Part shown: one piece after another, positions 21,801-29,300 of the stretch
How positions within the stretch are numbered: position 1 is the first letter of the stretch
Layout of the letters: each line of letters starts with the position of its first letter
NCBI GenBank assembly: GCA_030533445.1
Contig: CM060076.1
Span: 3,228,501 to 3,292,500, forward strand
Length of the DNA stretch: 64,000 bases
Source of the DNA: Cyprinodon diabolis
Lineage: Eukaryota > Chordata > Actinopteri > Cyprinodontiformes > Cyprinodontidae
Reading direction: 5' to 3'
Program-made: the position numbers and the translations under genes
The notes under the pieces: model-generated
The model's database searches: none
The model's input: the letters and a program-made list of their open reading frames with translations, nothing else
Told to the model about the DNA's origin: nothing

Positions 21801-22883
21801 TTTAGATTTAACAAATGAAGAGACTGGACTCAACTCCTGCAGAGATTTGTAAAAGCCCCATCTTTCATTAGAAGCTCTTACTGCTGCAAGCTAACAAGCT
21901 AACAGGAGCTAGCATTCTGTCTCTTCTCTACTCTATGGGCTATATGTAGAGCTCCCCCTACAGGTTCAATGGAGGACAGTTCAGTAGATGGCAGCGGACT
22001 CTCGTTGCTGATTGGTGGAGCTGGTAGGCCGTCATCTGCTGGGCGGAGCTCCAAGCTTTCTTTCTGAAATGGGTTGTTGTATGATGACTTCATTCTCGAA
22101 ATATTACAACTTTATTCTCGTAATGTTACAATTTTATTCTCATAATATTACGACTTTATTCTCATAATGTTACAATTTTATTCTCTTAATTTTATGACTT
22201 TTTTCTCGCAATGTTACAAATTTATTCTTTTAATTTTACGACTTTATTCTCTTAATTTTATGACTTTTCTCGTAATGTTACAATTTTATTCTCATATTAC
22301 GACTTTATTCTCATAATGTTACAATTTTATTCTCTTAATTTTACGACTTTTTCTCGTAATGTTACAATTTTATTCTCTTAATTTTATTACTTTATTCTCA
22401 TAATGTTACAATTTTATTCTCTTAATTTTATGACTTTTTTCTCGCAATGTTACAATTTTATTCTTTTAATTTTATGACTTTATTCTCTTAATTTTATGAC
22501 TTTTTTCTCGTAATGTTACAATTTTATTCTCATAATTATACAACTTTATTTTCATAATTTTACAATTTTATTCTCTTACTTTTACGACTTTATTCTAGTA
22601 ATGTTACAGCTTTATTCTCGTAATAGAAGAAAAACAATCTCTAGCCTGGCCCTAATACTCCGTAATACTTTTGACACTAACGGGCTTCCATAAAAATTCT
22701 CGACAAAAATCAAGTGTTGCTCAGAGAACTAACTTCAGTCAGCAGTTTTTCATTTAGACCTCCATGTTTGGAGCGCTTACCGAACTCCTGCTGCTGTTTG
22801 CTTTCAGCCGGAGACATAGCGGCCTCCCTTAGAGAGAGAAAACCCGCAAAAAGTGACAAAAACACCAAAAGTTTCGCTCCCAT
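513..22883 (-). CDS. adam17: ADAM17/TACE metalloprotease, complete 18-exon coding region
   Basis: Membrane-anchored zinc sheddase that releases ectodomains such as TNF-alpha, EGFR ligands and Notch (family knowledge). Coding exons, 5' to 3' on the minus strand: 22883-22781, 18455-18323, 18231-18098, 16003-15915, 15837-15657, 13561-13431, 13352-13266, 13184-13074, 10246-10102, 10015-9936, 9862-9710, 9620-9421, 9351-9248, 9154-9020, 5715-5585, 3059-2892, 2809-2753, 893-513. All junctions are GT-AG and phases match, totalling 2523 nt (840 aa plus stop; human 824). Order: signal peptide; prodomain with cysteine-switch Cys187; furin-type RGKR 218-221; catalytic domain with [11 protein letters not shown] 406-416 and Met-turn Met436; Cys-rich disintegrin domain (~450-550); membrane-proximal domain (~551-640); CANDIS-like juxtamembrane helix; TM ~673-695; cytoplasmic tail to 840. 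No frameshift or missing catalytic residue is seen. Whether this is adam17a or adam17b is unresolved. Confidence 0.96.
1866..2684 (+). mobile_element. L2-like LINE 3' end, interrupted by an insert
   Basis: Shares long near-identical blocks with 8235-8770 and 30536-30990, ending in the tail motif TTGTGAATTGGCGCTATAG followed by AAATAAACTGAAT. An insert at about 1941-2325 splits the copy between GACATAGGAG and GTCTGCCTGG. The L2/Maui-like label is from memory of teleost LINE tails and is inferred. Confidence 0.65.
1941..2325. mobile_element. probable hAT-type MITE inside the LINE copy
   Basis: Begins TAGGGGTGGG and ends CCACACCTCA, an imperfect inverted terminus of the TAGGGRTG type seen in other elements here. 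The interior has CGATAC/GATATT-rich sequence near the left end and CTATATCGCC near the right. It interrupts an otherwise continuous LINE tail, but no clean 8 bp duplication is visible. Confidence 0.5.
2753..2809 (-). CDS. adam17: adam17 exon 17: 57-nt cytoplasmic microexon
   Basis: Nineteen codons beginning [10 protein letters not shown], corresponding to the juxtamembrane DKKLDKQYES segment of mammalian ADAM17. Flanked by TTTCAG and GTAAGT and phase 0 on both sides, so it joins the TM exon (3059-2892) to the last exon without a frame change. It is too short to stand out as an ORF. Confidence 0.9.
3226..4545. repeat. degenerate TIR repeat (host of the hAT element at 3659)
   Basis: Left part (3226-3430) and right part (4390-4545) resemble the two ends of the repeat at 20945-21620 (TCGGTTCTCTGATA..., GATGTGTAAAYGGTTGT..., GGATCGGTTTT). 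The two halves are separated by unrelated sequence and the hAT insertion. Confidence 0.5.
3659..4320 (+). mobile_element. hAT non-autonomous element with BED-finger relic
   Basis: Starts TAGGGATGGAACG and ends CGTTCCACCCCTA-like, i.e. inverted termini TAGGGRTGGAACG, flanked by a perfect 8 bp duplication GTTCCTAA at 3651-3658 and 4321-4328. An 8 bp TSD with TAGGG/CAGGG ends is the hAT signature. Inside, ~3907-4085 on + encodes a BED-type finger relic (SAVWDHFAF ... CKHC ...), with a one-base frameshift in the A-run near 4024-4030. No full transposase remains. Confidence 0.88.
4899..5471. mobile_element. PIF/Harbinger-like MITE
   Basis: Left end TGCTACGTTCAGACC, right end GAACGTAGC(T), inverted termini flanked by TTA on both sides (4896-4898, 5472-5474). 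A 3 bp TWA duplication suits PIF/Harbinger, which is inferred. The left two-thirds recurs at 24345-24690 and the right third at 33035-33175 and 33732-33821. Confidence 0.7.
5817..6000. mobile_element. foldback MITE with TATAATGAGAT palindromes
   Basis: Near-perfect palindrome. The left arm begins AAGCCCGTTTCAGCCACCC and the right arm ends GGCGGAAACGGGCTT. Each arm runs through CTGTAAAAAA into repeated ATCTCATTATAATGAGAT units that are themselves palindromic. It sits in adam17 intron 14. Confidence 0.75.
6319..6898 (+). pseudogene. non-LTR retrotransposon ORF2 fragment (C-terminal to the RT core)
   Basis: Frame-broken + strand reading shows a run like [19 protein letters not shown], then [19 protein letters not shown] and KLVKLQKN, and finally [16 protein letters not shown] before a TAG at 6896. 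YC.EVWG and KLQK followed by the .G.K.WN.L blocks are typical of LINE ORF2 C-termini. Several frameshifts are present. A likely 3' end lies near 7085 (AATAAAGTGAAGTG). Confidence 0.75.
7228..7779 (+). mobile_element. 552-bp TIR element carrying a RecQ-like helicase N-terminal fragment
   Basis: Ends TAGCCTG ... CAGGCTA, flanked by a perfect 9 bp duplication AACAATAAG (7219-7227, 7780-7788). Inside, ATGGCTGCCGCTGGAGAG opens a short exon ending at GTGAGT, followed by a TATTAG acceptor and a stretch reading [20 protein letters not shown]. That matches the [11 protein letters not shown] segment of the RecQ-like fragment at 33360. The helicase core is absent. Confidence 0.72.
7795..8772 (+). mobile_element. 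L2-like LINE 3' end with ORF2 terminus
   Basis: At ~7888-7950 a + frame reads [18 protein letters not shown] then stop, the usual end of a LINE ORF2. It is followed by the 3' UTR shared with 1866 and 30215, and by the tail GTGAATTGGCGCTATAGAAA. A short foreign piece (GATGAAGATTCTCAGTCATC, ~8662-8730) interrupts the tail. Lies in adam17 intron 14. Confidence 0.75.
9710..9862 (-). CDS. adam17: adam17 exon 11: zinc-binding active site
   Basis: Fifty-one codons, phase 0 on both sides (residues 399-449). Contains [11 protein letters not shown], the HExxHxxGxxH reprolysin/adamalysin zinc motif with ligands His406, His410, His416 and catalytic Glu407, and the Met-turn in KYVMYPIA (Met436). All catalytic residues are intact. 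Confidence 0.96.
10340..11660. repeat. interspersed repeat split by a hAT-like element
   Basis: Parts of this repeat recur at 27185-27610 and, in the opposite sense, at 62531-62810. Shared words include AATCCACTGGACTTTGTTTC, CATTTGGYTT and CTATGTCTCTGAAAGGGGG. Here the continuity of the 27185 copy is broken between 10668 and 11569 by an insertion. Family unidentified. Confidence 0.65.
10669..11568 (-). mobile_element. hAT-like non-autonomous element (CAGGGTTCC family), minus orientation
   Basis: Reverse complement of the element at 31741-32660: the left side starts GGGTTCCTACAGCATAAAGC and the right side ends in TTTTTAAGGAACC, with outer termini eroded. It contains a 68-codon minus ORF (10986-11192) almost identical to the + ORF at 32134-32340. 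Confidence 0.72.
11733..12630. mobile_element. CAGGG-ended element, probably hAT
   Basis: Left end CAGGGCTCGATGTTAACCAT and right end (reverse complement) CAGGGGTTGACGTTAAGGAT form imperfect inverted termini. Both sides then carry GC-rich GCCCG/CGGGC words (CCGGGGCAAGTAG, GCCCGAAGGGC). No convincing target duplication is seen, so the hAT label is inferred from the ends. Confidence 0.55.
13431..13561 (-). CDS. adam17: adam17 exon 6: furin site and start of catalytic domain
   Basis: Encodes the prodomain/catalytic boundary. RGKR at residues 218-221 fits the furin consensus (R-x-K/R-R) and aligns with the RVKR site of mammalian ADAM17. It is followed by the first catalytic strand ([20 protein letters not shown]). 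The acceptor CAG lies at 13564-13562; only about 15 bp of unique intron separates the exon from a LINE 3' tail at 13576. Confidence 0.93.
13576..14520 (-). mobile_element. L2-like LINE 3' end (minus), split by a hAT element
   Basis: Reverse complement of the 8500-8770 tail region: 13576-13820 and 14498-14520 are contiguous in the other copies (GAGCCTGGTTCTGCTGG...). In sense with adam17; its tail ends 15 bp before the exon 6 acceptor. Confidence 0.75.
13821..14497 (+). mobile_element. hAT non-autonomous element with BED-finger relic (677 bp)
   Basis: Starts TAGGGGTGAAG, ends CACATCCCTA, and is flanked by a perfect 8 bp duplication GGCTCAGT (13813-13820, 14498-14505). On +, from ~14058, a reading starting [20 protein letters not shown] continues through a tryptophan/aromatic block and a C..C plus H-rich BED-like pattern ([11 protein letters not shown], then SHLKT), ending at a TAA at 14268-14270 without any catalytic core. 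Confidence 0.88.
14779..15135 (+). pseudogene. deleted hAT (Charlie/ZBED-type) element
   Basis: Left terminus CAGCGGTCCCCAACCACCGG is the GC-rich end of a known vertebrate hAT group (recall). About 245 bp inside, 15024-15131 reads [18 protein letters not shown] then [15 protein letters not shown], the conserved C-terminal dimerisation block of hAT transposases. No right terminus was found, so the copy is internally deleted and truncated. Confidence 0.65.
16351..17627. mobile_element. outer foldback element (CTACGGAAGAGG arms)
   Basis: Inverted arms of ~130 bp: CTACGGAAGAGGATTAGGGC on the left and its complement ending 17627, followed on both sides by an A/T run, TTTATTTCAGTTTAA and repeated TCAGAATTCTGA palindromes. 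A second, TTAA-flanked palindrome is nested within. Located in adam17 intron 3. Confidence 0.72.
16487..17221. mobile_element. TTAA-flanked foldback MITE (piggyBac-like TSD)
   Basis: Ends TTAAAGGAATAGTACACCC and its complement, with TTAA on both outer sides (16487-16490, 17218-17221). Long imperfect inverted arms follow (ATGATTAGCCTTCATTTTCT; GAGTACTTTTTTGATATCTC; GCGAGTTCACGAG). TTAA duplication is typical of piggyBac-type transposition; the family is inferred. Confidence 0.72.
18880..19045 (+). repeat. interspersed repeat, second copy of the 1335-1565 family
   Basis: Aligns by eye with 1370-1555: ACCAAGGACCAAT, CTTCCRCTTGAGGTCTG, GTCCGACGYGTAGT, TTTGACGGTT and AGAGGCTAT occur in the same order. 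Class unknown. Confidence 0.5.
19788..20475. mobile_element. hAT non-autonomous element (TAGGGATGCACGAT ends)
   Basis: Inverted termini TAGGGATGCACGATAT / ATATCGTGCATCCCTA. The flanking 8 bp are CGTCACCT (19780-19787) and CGCCACCT (20476-20483), matching at 7 of 8 positions. Both sub-ends carry ATCGG-rich subrepeats. No coding relic is recognised. In adam17 intron 1. Confidence 0.82.
20952..21610. mobile_element. TIR element with GCTACCCTTGAAAAACCG ends
   Basis: Left GCTACCCTTGAAAAACCG and right CGGTTTTTCGAGGGTAGC are inverted. The interior is rich in CCGAGCTCGG words. A related but degraded copy is at 3226-4545, and another partial inverted copy follows at ~21650-21800. Target duplication unclear. 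Confidence 0.6.
22083..22625. repeat. ~540-bp tandem repeat, TTCTC(G/A)TAATNTTACNA
   Basis: About two dozen imperfect ~22 bp units alternating TTATTCTCRTAATGTTACAA and TTATTCTCTTAATTTTAYGA. Lies in adam17 intron 1, 160 bp from exon 1. Confidence 0.88.
22781..22883 (-). CDS. adam17: adam17 exon 1: start codon and signal peptide
   Basis: The ATG at 22883-22881 opens a peptide beginning [16 protein letters not shown], a short basic start followed by a hydrophobic core as in a secretory signal. Thirty-four codons plus one base end at a GTAAGC donor. The following intron (22780-18456) is 4.3 kb. The start was chosen because it is the only ATG giving a signal peptide in frame with exon 2; a later in-frame ATG lies inside the exon after the hydrophobic core. 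Confidence 0.9.
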
Positions 22884-23326
22884 GTCGGACAGACTGACTG
22901 ACCGGCTGGAGCGGTGGAAGAGGTCCGCAAAGGTCTGCTCCAGGATCAGCCGCTAACTTCCGACCTCAGTCACATTTTGTGGAGGAAAAAGCCAAGTTCT
23001 CCTGCATCCACATCAGATGAAGTCATTGTTAGCTCCAGAAACACGCAGAGAGAGGAGCTCCAACTCCACGGAACCAGGAAGACCGAGAGGCTGTATGGAA
23101 AGTTAGCGAGAACCACGGCGGAAGTAGAGCTGTTGGTCTCCAAAATAAAAGCACCGAATTCCTCAGCCTTGATGAAAGCAGCTTAGACTTTGCCGAAGGG
23201 TGCAACTTTGTGAAGAAAGTTGTTGGGGACACTCTAATGATGCTTTCACACCAAAAGCAACAGAGGCAGAAGGAGCAGCTAGTTTACATGCAAAGTCAAT
23301 GGTTGATGGATCAAGGTGCAGCAAAA
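22884..23326 (-). promoter_or_regulatory. adam17: presumed adam17 5' UTR and promoter region
   Basis: GC-richer than its surroundings and directly upstream of the adam17 start codon. On the gene strand it has ETS-like CGGAAGTTAG and a TTCCGCC word, and no obvious TATA box. + strand ORFs here (e.g. 22914-23186) resemble nothing I know and are treated as chance. The transcription start is not determinable from sequence alone. Confidence 0.4.
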
Positions 23327-23328
23327 TA

Positions 23329-24320
23329 TGGCAAGCCAAGAATGCCACTATTCGCATCTAATTATCACGTTAAGATTCAAATTCACTCGCCCGTTCACTC
23401 GCCCGTTTTTTTTCTGAAATTTCGCTGCTTTTTTTTGCCATTTTTTACCGTCATGATGGTACCGCAAGACACGTTTTCTTAATGTGCGTAGTGACAGGTC
23501 AGAATGCAAGTTCTTGATGCGCGTTTTCCTAATATATATGATAATAATGTCCTTCCTTTTCCCACAGCCAATGCATTTGAACTGGTTGCATCCAATCGCT
23601 GATCAAGGCAGCCATACCAAGATAGTTCTGCTTTGTGGAAAACTGCACAGAGCTCTGTGTGGCAGCGTTACCAATGTTTACTGCCTTGTCGTTTTACAAA
23701 GCCTTAATTTTAGGAATATATCCACTATATGCACTTTGCTGTTATTTTGAATCCATTTACATGCATATTTTCCTGTAAAAACGTTTTTCGTCGACATACA
23801 TACTTACTAATGTTTTGTTCTCTACAGGTATTAGTAGGAAGAGTTTTCCCTTTATATTCTCGCTTGTCTCTAGTTTTGTTTGTTTTTTTGAGAATATGAT
23901 CCATAAATGTAGAGCACTTCGCTGTTGTTTTTGATCCATCGCCATTCATTCATTCATTTAAAAACATTTTACATTGTGCTAAAAGGATGACAATAAAGAG
24001 GCCATTTGTGTTCCAGAAAATGTGTCTCTCTGACTTGTTTTCTGTATGTTTCCTTCATATCACTAACCTTTTCCAAAGCTCATGATGGTTTCTACAGCCA
24101 TGGAGCAACTGCTGCGTTGTCTGGGTCAGAGCACGTGTCAAGAACGCGCGTTTTGACCTGTCACTAAGAACGCGGATCATGCGGTACCATCATGACGGAC
24201 ATAAAAAGCCGCGCTTGGCGGTAAAAATTCAGAAATTTAGGAAAAACGGGCGATTTTAGCAGATGAATTTCAATCTTAACGTGATAATTAGATGCGAATA
24301 GTGACATTCTTGGCTTGCCA
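23329..24320. mobile_element. 992-bp TA-flanked element with ~200-bp inverted arms
   Basis: Starts TGGCAAGCCAAGAATG and ends with its complement, each side followed by TA. Arms stay similar for ~200 bp (CACTATTCGCATCTAATTA, ACCGTCATGATGGTACCGC). TA duplication suggests a Tc1/mariner-like or related mechanism; no transposase is visible inside. Confidence 0.75.
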
Positions 24321-24344
24321 TAAAAAAAGGTCCCGTCGTATCAA

Positions 24345-24690
24345 CCAATCAGATAAGCTGATCTGGGAGCTGGCAGGGAGTCAGACACAGCACTGCTGAT
24401 GCAGAGCGCTATGATCACTCCTCTGAAACAGTTTATTAACGCCTAAATTAACTTAAAATTTAGAAACCTGCCGGCAGAATATGTTCGCTTTTATTATACT
24501 GGTGCCTGCAGTTTGGATTGCATACATGAAAACCGCTTTCCAGCCACTGCGGAAAACCGCGAGGAGGCGACCGGGCCATCGGCTGCTGTTGCATGGGGTT
24601 CCTACTGACAGCGCACCGACCGGAAAGAAAAGTAATGACAATGGAAAAGAACTCACACCTGAAAGATTTTTATCCACTCTACCTTTAATT
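24345..24690. repeat. partial copy of the Harbinger-like MITE at 4899
   Basis: AGCTGATCTGGGAGCTGGCA to the GTTTGGATT region is nearly identical to 4958-5120. Neither terminus is preserved. Confidence 0.65.
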
Positions 24691-25023
24691 TAGATATATG
24701 GGACTATTTGTTTGCAAATGCTGTAGGAAAGTAGAGTTTGTCTTTATTTAGAAAATATGGATTTTTTTATCCTTACTTTTCCCGTTGGAAAGATATAGAT
24801 TGACCCTGAGGTTCTGGTGCCGATCCACTTTCTGCCACCCCTCAGTGTACATTGGTTATTGCCGGGCCGCCATAATAAAAGTTTTCTGGCTACGCCTCTG
24901 CATAGAACAAACTGATTCAGCAACATATTTTAAAACTAGTGCAAATACAGCCAAAGCCCATAGAAAACGAATACATTCAAAAGACAAAACTTCACCCTCT
25001 TCTTGAACAGAACTAATTGAAAA

Positions 25024-25164
25024 AAATAATGCAACTGCTTTTGGCATTTACTAAATCATATTTAGTTACTTTATCACAATTAGCAGGGTAGGAATAAAAC
25101 AATTGTCTTAAAGTAACTAAATATGATTAAGTAAATAATGCTGCCAAAAGCAGTTGCATTATTT
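25024..25164. repeat. hairpin inverted repeat
   Basis: Arms 25024-25073 and 25109-25164 are complementary (ATAATGCAACTGCTTTTGGC; ATCATATTTAGTTACTTTA) around a ~35 bp loop. Confidence 0.7.
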
Positions 25165-25240
25165 GTCAATGTACATGACCTGGTTGATATTAACAGTTCT
25201 CAATTAACTAATTTCCGTTTCCCTCCATTAATTAATTAAT

Positions 25241-25343
<103 letters not shown>

Positions 25344-26099
25344 TAAATAATTGAATACGTAATCCTTGCATCTGCATATTTTGGGGTCACTTGCATTGGG
25401 CTGCAGTAGGTTCTAGATCCCTCACCAGAGGTGTCCGGGTCATTTAATTATATTTATGTAAACATTTTAAATAAAAATCTAACACATTCAAATCACAATG
25501 TTTAACTACTGGTGTTGAAACAAAAGCAGAAACAATCAGCTTCTATAAAATGCACTTGCATAGTTTTCAATTGACAAACAGTAATACATTTTTCTCAATT
25601 AGAAGCATTTCGTGCTTATGAAAGGCCTTTATTTTGTAAAGCCGGAAGTGTTCATCCTTGCTGTAGTGAACTTGACGTCCTGGTGGAAGATTCCGCGTGA
25701 GTTCGCTTGTGAAACATGAATCCCCCCGATGTGGCCGTGATTTAATTGAAAGAATATATAAATAAATTTATGAAACCTTCAAACCTGAAATAAAACATCA
25801 ATAAACAAAAAGTTGAAAGTGACTAATTTCGTGACGTTATGTAAGAGAATATAGCGGAAACATCTGGCAGCCCTATTTATAATCTCTGATCTCATCTAAA
25901 TCCGCTTTAAGAGTGAGGGACTGTAAAACCTCATAAACCCCAGCAAAGGAAACATCATAGAAATAATCCAACAATGATAATCCGACAGTGGAAAAGATAA
26001 TTAATCTAGTAGAAAAAATGTTTTTGAGAATTGTTTTATGAACACTATAACAACTTTACGCAATTTCCACGTCCGACACTTCGGGGAACTTTTTGAAAA

Positions 26100-26352
26100 C
26101 ACATTAATTTCTTTGGTTTAAAGATCCCAAAAAGTTCTTAAAAGCCACAAAGTTTATTGAACCGGTTTGATCTTGCAGTTCCTGTATCCGACTGTAGGTG
26201 GCAGCGGCACACGGGCGGCGGTGTGTGTTTCAAGCTGCAGGAAACCAAAGAAGAAGAAATCCGAGCCGCTCCTGTGTTCCACATGATGCTGGGGCTGCAG
26301 ACGAAAAGCTGACAAAAACACCAAACATAACCGCCTGATTTTAACTGCCGTC
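26100..26352 (+). promoter_or_regulatory. taf1b: presumed taf1b promoter and 5' UTR
   Basis: Moderately GC-rich stretch (CGGCACACGGGCGGCGG near 26204) just before the ATG, in otherwise AT-rich sequence. No TATA box is placed. The transcription start is unknown. Confidence 0.35.
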
Positions 26353-26370
26353 ATGGATGAAGAGGATACA
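26353..26370 (+). CDS. taf1b: taf1b exon 1: start codon, six codons
   Basis: MDEEDT, then a GTAAGT donor, phase 0. A very short first coding exon followed by a 2.27 kb intron. Chosen because human TAF1B likewise starts with a short acidic MDLEEAEE run before the zinc ribbon, and because the frame joins exon 2 directly. Confidence 0.82.
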
Positions 26371-29300
26371 GTAAGTGGTGATAATATAAATAACAATTCT
26401 GTCTAAATTTCCCACAGTAAAGGAAAATAATGGCGTAAGGTAGTGGTTCACCAGACTCCTTTGACAAAACCAGTATTTACAATATTTTCTTATTAACACA
26501 CTGTGTAACGTCTTTTTAAACGAAAAGTAACAAGAAAATCTGAATCGAGAGAAAACTTTGAAACTATCGGCTGAAAAAGATTTCAATAAATAAGTTTTCG
26601 CTCACTGCAGAAACATATTTTCAGATAAATGGATAAGGGGGCTTTACTTTGGCTGCTTTTAGGTAGGGCTCATCAACATTGTTCTGCTTCAGATACAGAG
26701 GGTGGCCCAAAATCTATTTGAGATATGTTTGGAGTAAAAATATGCAATACTTTCCACTTAGACCGTATTCAGCTATGTTAAACTTTGTTTTAGCAACTGT
26801 TTAAATGTCACGAAAATGGGTAGCGGTTAGTGTTAGCTAGTCAATTCGTGCCAAACTCCTTAGACAAAACTCTATTTTTAAAAAACTTTTAGGGATTTAA
26901 AAAAACTCAAACGTTTATAAGGTTAATTAAATACTTAGCCTGGATTTTCAGCATCTTGTTCCTCAATCGGCGACAGTGATTATGAAGTAATAATTTGATT
27001 AAATGCAAAAACATGAATGTTTATATCTTTTCGTGGCCATTTAGTAGTTCTATGTATTCTGCATTTCCATGACAAACCATGGTTATCTATAGTCATATTT
27101 TCTCGGTTAGTTTAGAATTATAATATATTTATATAAGATATTTGCTGTTTATATGGTTATGGTAAAAGCATTGCCATGATTAGCTGGGGAAGATTCTCAG
27201 TCATCCAGGTCATAGTCCTTACAAAAAGGTAAAAAAAACAATCCACTGGACTTTGTTTCCCAGTTTGAAGATATTTCTCTTCCCATCCACGAAGCTCTCT
27301 CAATTCAAAATGTCAAAAATAGCGTTGAGTTCCAGGTTTTATCCAGTAGCCCAACAAAGCCTGGTTTTGACTTAGAAAACATGCAAATTGAACTGGAAGG
27401 AATGGGGGTCATTTGGCTTCTTTGTTAGCCCGCAATGCCCCATACCTGTCTATGTCTCTGAAAGGGGGATCATTAAAGGGAACTGTTGGCCTGGCTGAGT
27501 AGGCGAGGTCTTCTGTTCCCCTGTAAGTTAGGTTGCAATGGTAGCGGAAAGGAATCAACTCAATTGCTGCATTGTAGGTTTTTGAAAGCTGAAATCTGAG
27601 TCCGCTCCCTCTGTTTAAAGTTGCAGGGAAATAGCTGTTCCAACCGTTGCATTTCCGAATTCTCCCAAGTGGTGCCCGACTTTACACGAGTGAATAAAGT
27701 AAATGTGATTGGTCGATTATCAAGGGGGCGGGATTGTTGTGGCGGAAGGTTCACAAGCATGTCTGGTTGTGGCCGGTTTGTCGGAAGCATCTTGCTAACC
27801 AGTTAGCAACTTAGTGCTAGTAGGTTCCCAATGGGAAATTCCAATGGGACCAAGTAGCACTAAATTGGTGACTTAGAAACGACACTGTCAAGGAACGCTA
27901 TGGACAGAGGAAACATGCAAGAGGAGGAGAGTTTAGTGTCGGAGGTCGTGGATGAGTCTCCTCCGTCATCCATTTTTTATTTAGAGGAGGAAAGCGGGGA
28001 CGAAGATGTTGTGGAAGAGGACGCCAGGGCGGCAGAAGCTTGGTTTGGTGTAGAAGGCTTCCAGCCATACATGTTTGAGCCCTTGCCTCGCAACGCTGCC
28101 AGTTCTGTTAGCTCTACGCCTGCCGAAGACACAGACGTCCATCCCCGTGAACACTGGGACGCAACTCAATGGGAAAGGAAAGGATACTGATTTCAACCGT
28201 TGAGTATATTAGCTGCGACGTATGAATCAAGATGCTATGACCGGAAAATTAGATTGACAGATGACCGTCGATACATGATTGGCCGAATTTAGGTGTTCAG
28301 GCTGACGTAGAACTAACTGGCCTGCAGAAGAAAACGGAAAAAAACAGAGATTTTCTTTTTAAATAGAAAATTTTCTAACTTTTGGGACAATATCATCTGA
28401 TAAAGAGAACATTTATATACATGTTTAAGCCAGAATGATTTTACATTCAAATATGACTTCCCTACGACTTTAAATACTTTAATGTGAGTAAAATGCACGT
28501 GTGTTGTGTTATAACTGAGTTGCTTGTTGCTGCAGCTGGTTCTCGGTGATATCCTGAGTGTCAGCATTTATCCGGTCAGACTGTAGCTGTTTTCATGTCC
28601 CTTCCCTCACCCGTCCCTCTGTGCTGTCTCTCTGATCAGGCTGAATACAGGGAGCCCTGCGCTCAGTGTGCTGCTGTGGACTGGGGCATCTCAGATGAGG
28701 GACGCTTCTACTGCAGGTCCTGTCACAACGTTATCGAGGTAAAGGACAAAATGAATACAACATATTTTCAAGGTCAAACCTTCCTTACTCTACTGTTGAA
28801 TTATTCTCAGTGTTGCACCTTCTACAAGCCTCCCTCACAATGCAGTACCTCATCCATCCTGTAGGTGTCACTGTTTTGCTTCCAAAGTGTCTCATTGCGC
28901 TGTTTTGTCTAAATTTCGTCAGAGAACCAAAGAGGTTGTGGACACTTCATTCGTTGGTGACTTTAACAGAATCTCCTGGATCTCCAGTAAATCCAGAGCT
29001 AAGAAGGCGGGTCAGTATTTCATCCTGACATCTTGGACTCTTTATCCTGTGAAGCCAAACATCTCAAGCTTATTTATGTCTCAGTGAGATATTTTGATAA
29101 GCTGTTGTTCCTCAGAGCACTGCAGGGTGTTGATGGTGTGTGAAGTTTTCCAGTTGATCCTGAAGAAGCAGGCCGAGGCTCTGCTCAGACTGGGTGTCAG
29201 TCCGCACTTCAAGGTCCGCTCTCCTCGTTCCCGTCGATCCGACGTCGGCAGCCGCCGAAGCTCGTCTGACTTTTCTCCCGTTTTTCCGATTGTTTCAGGA

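Noticed and set aside
22914..23186. 90-codon + ORF upstream of adam17
   Set aside because: No recognised domain, no splice continuation, and it overlaps the presumed adam17 5' UTR/promoter on the other strand.
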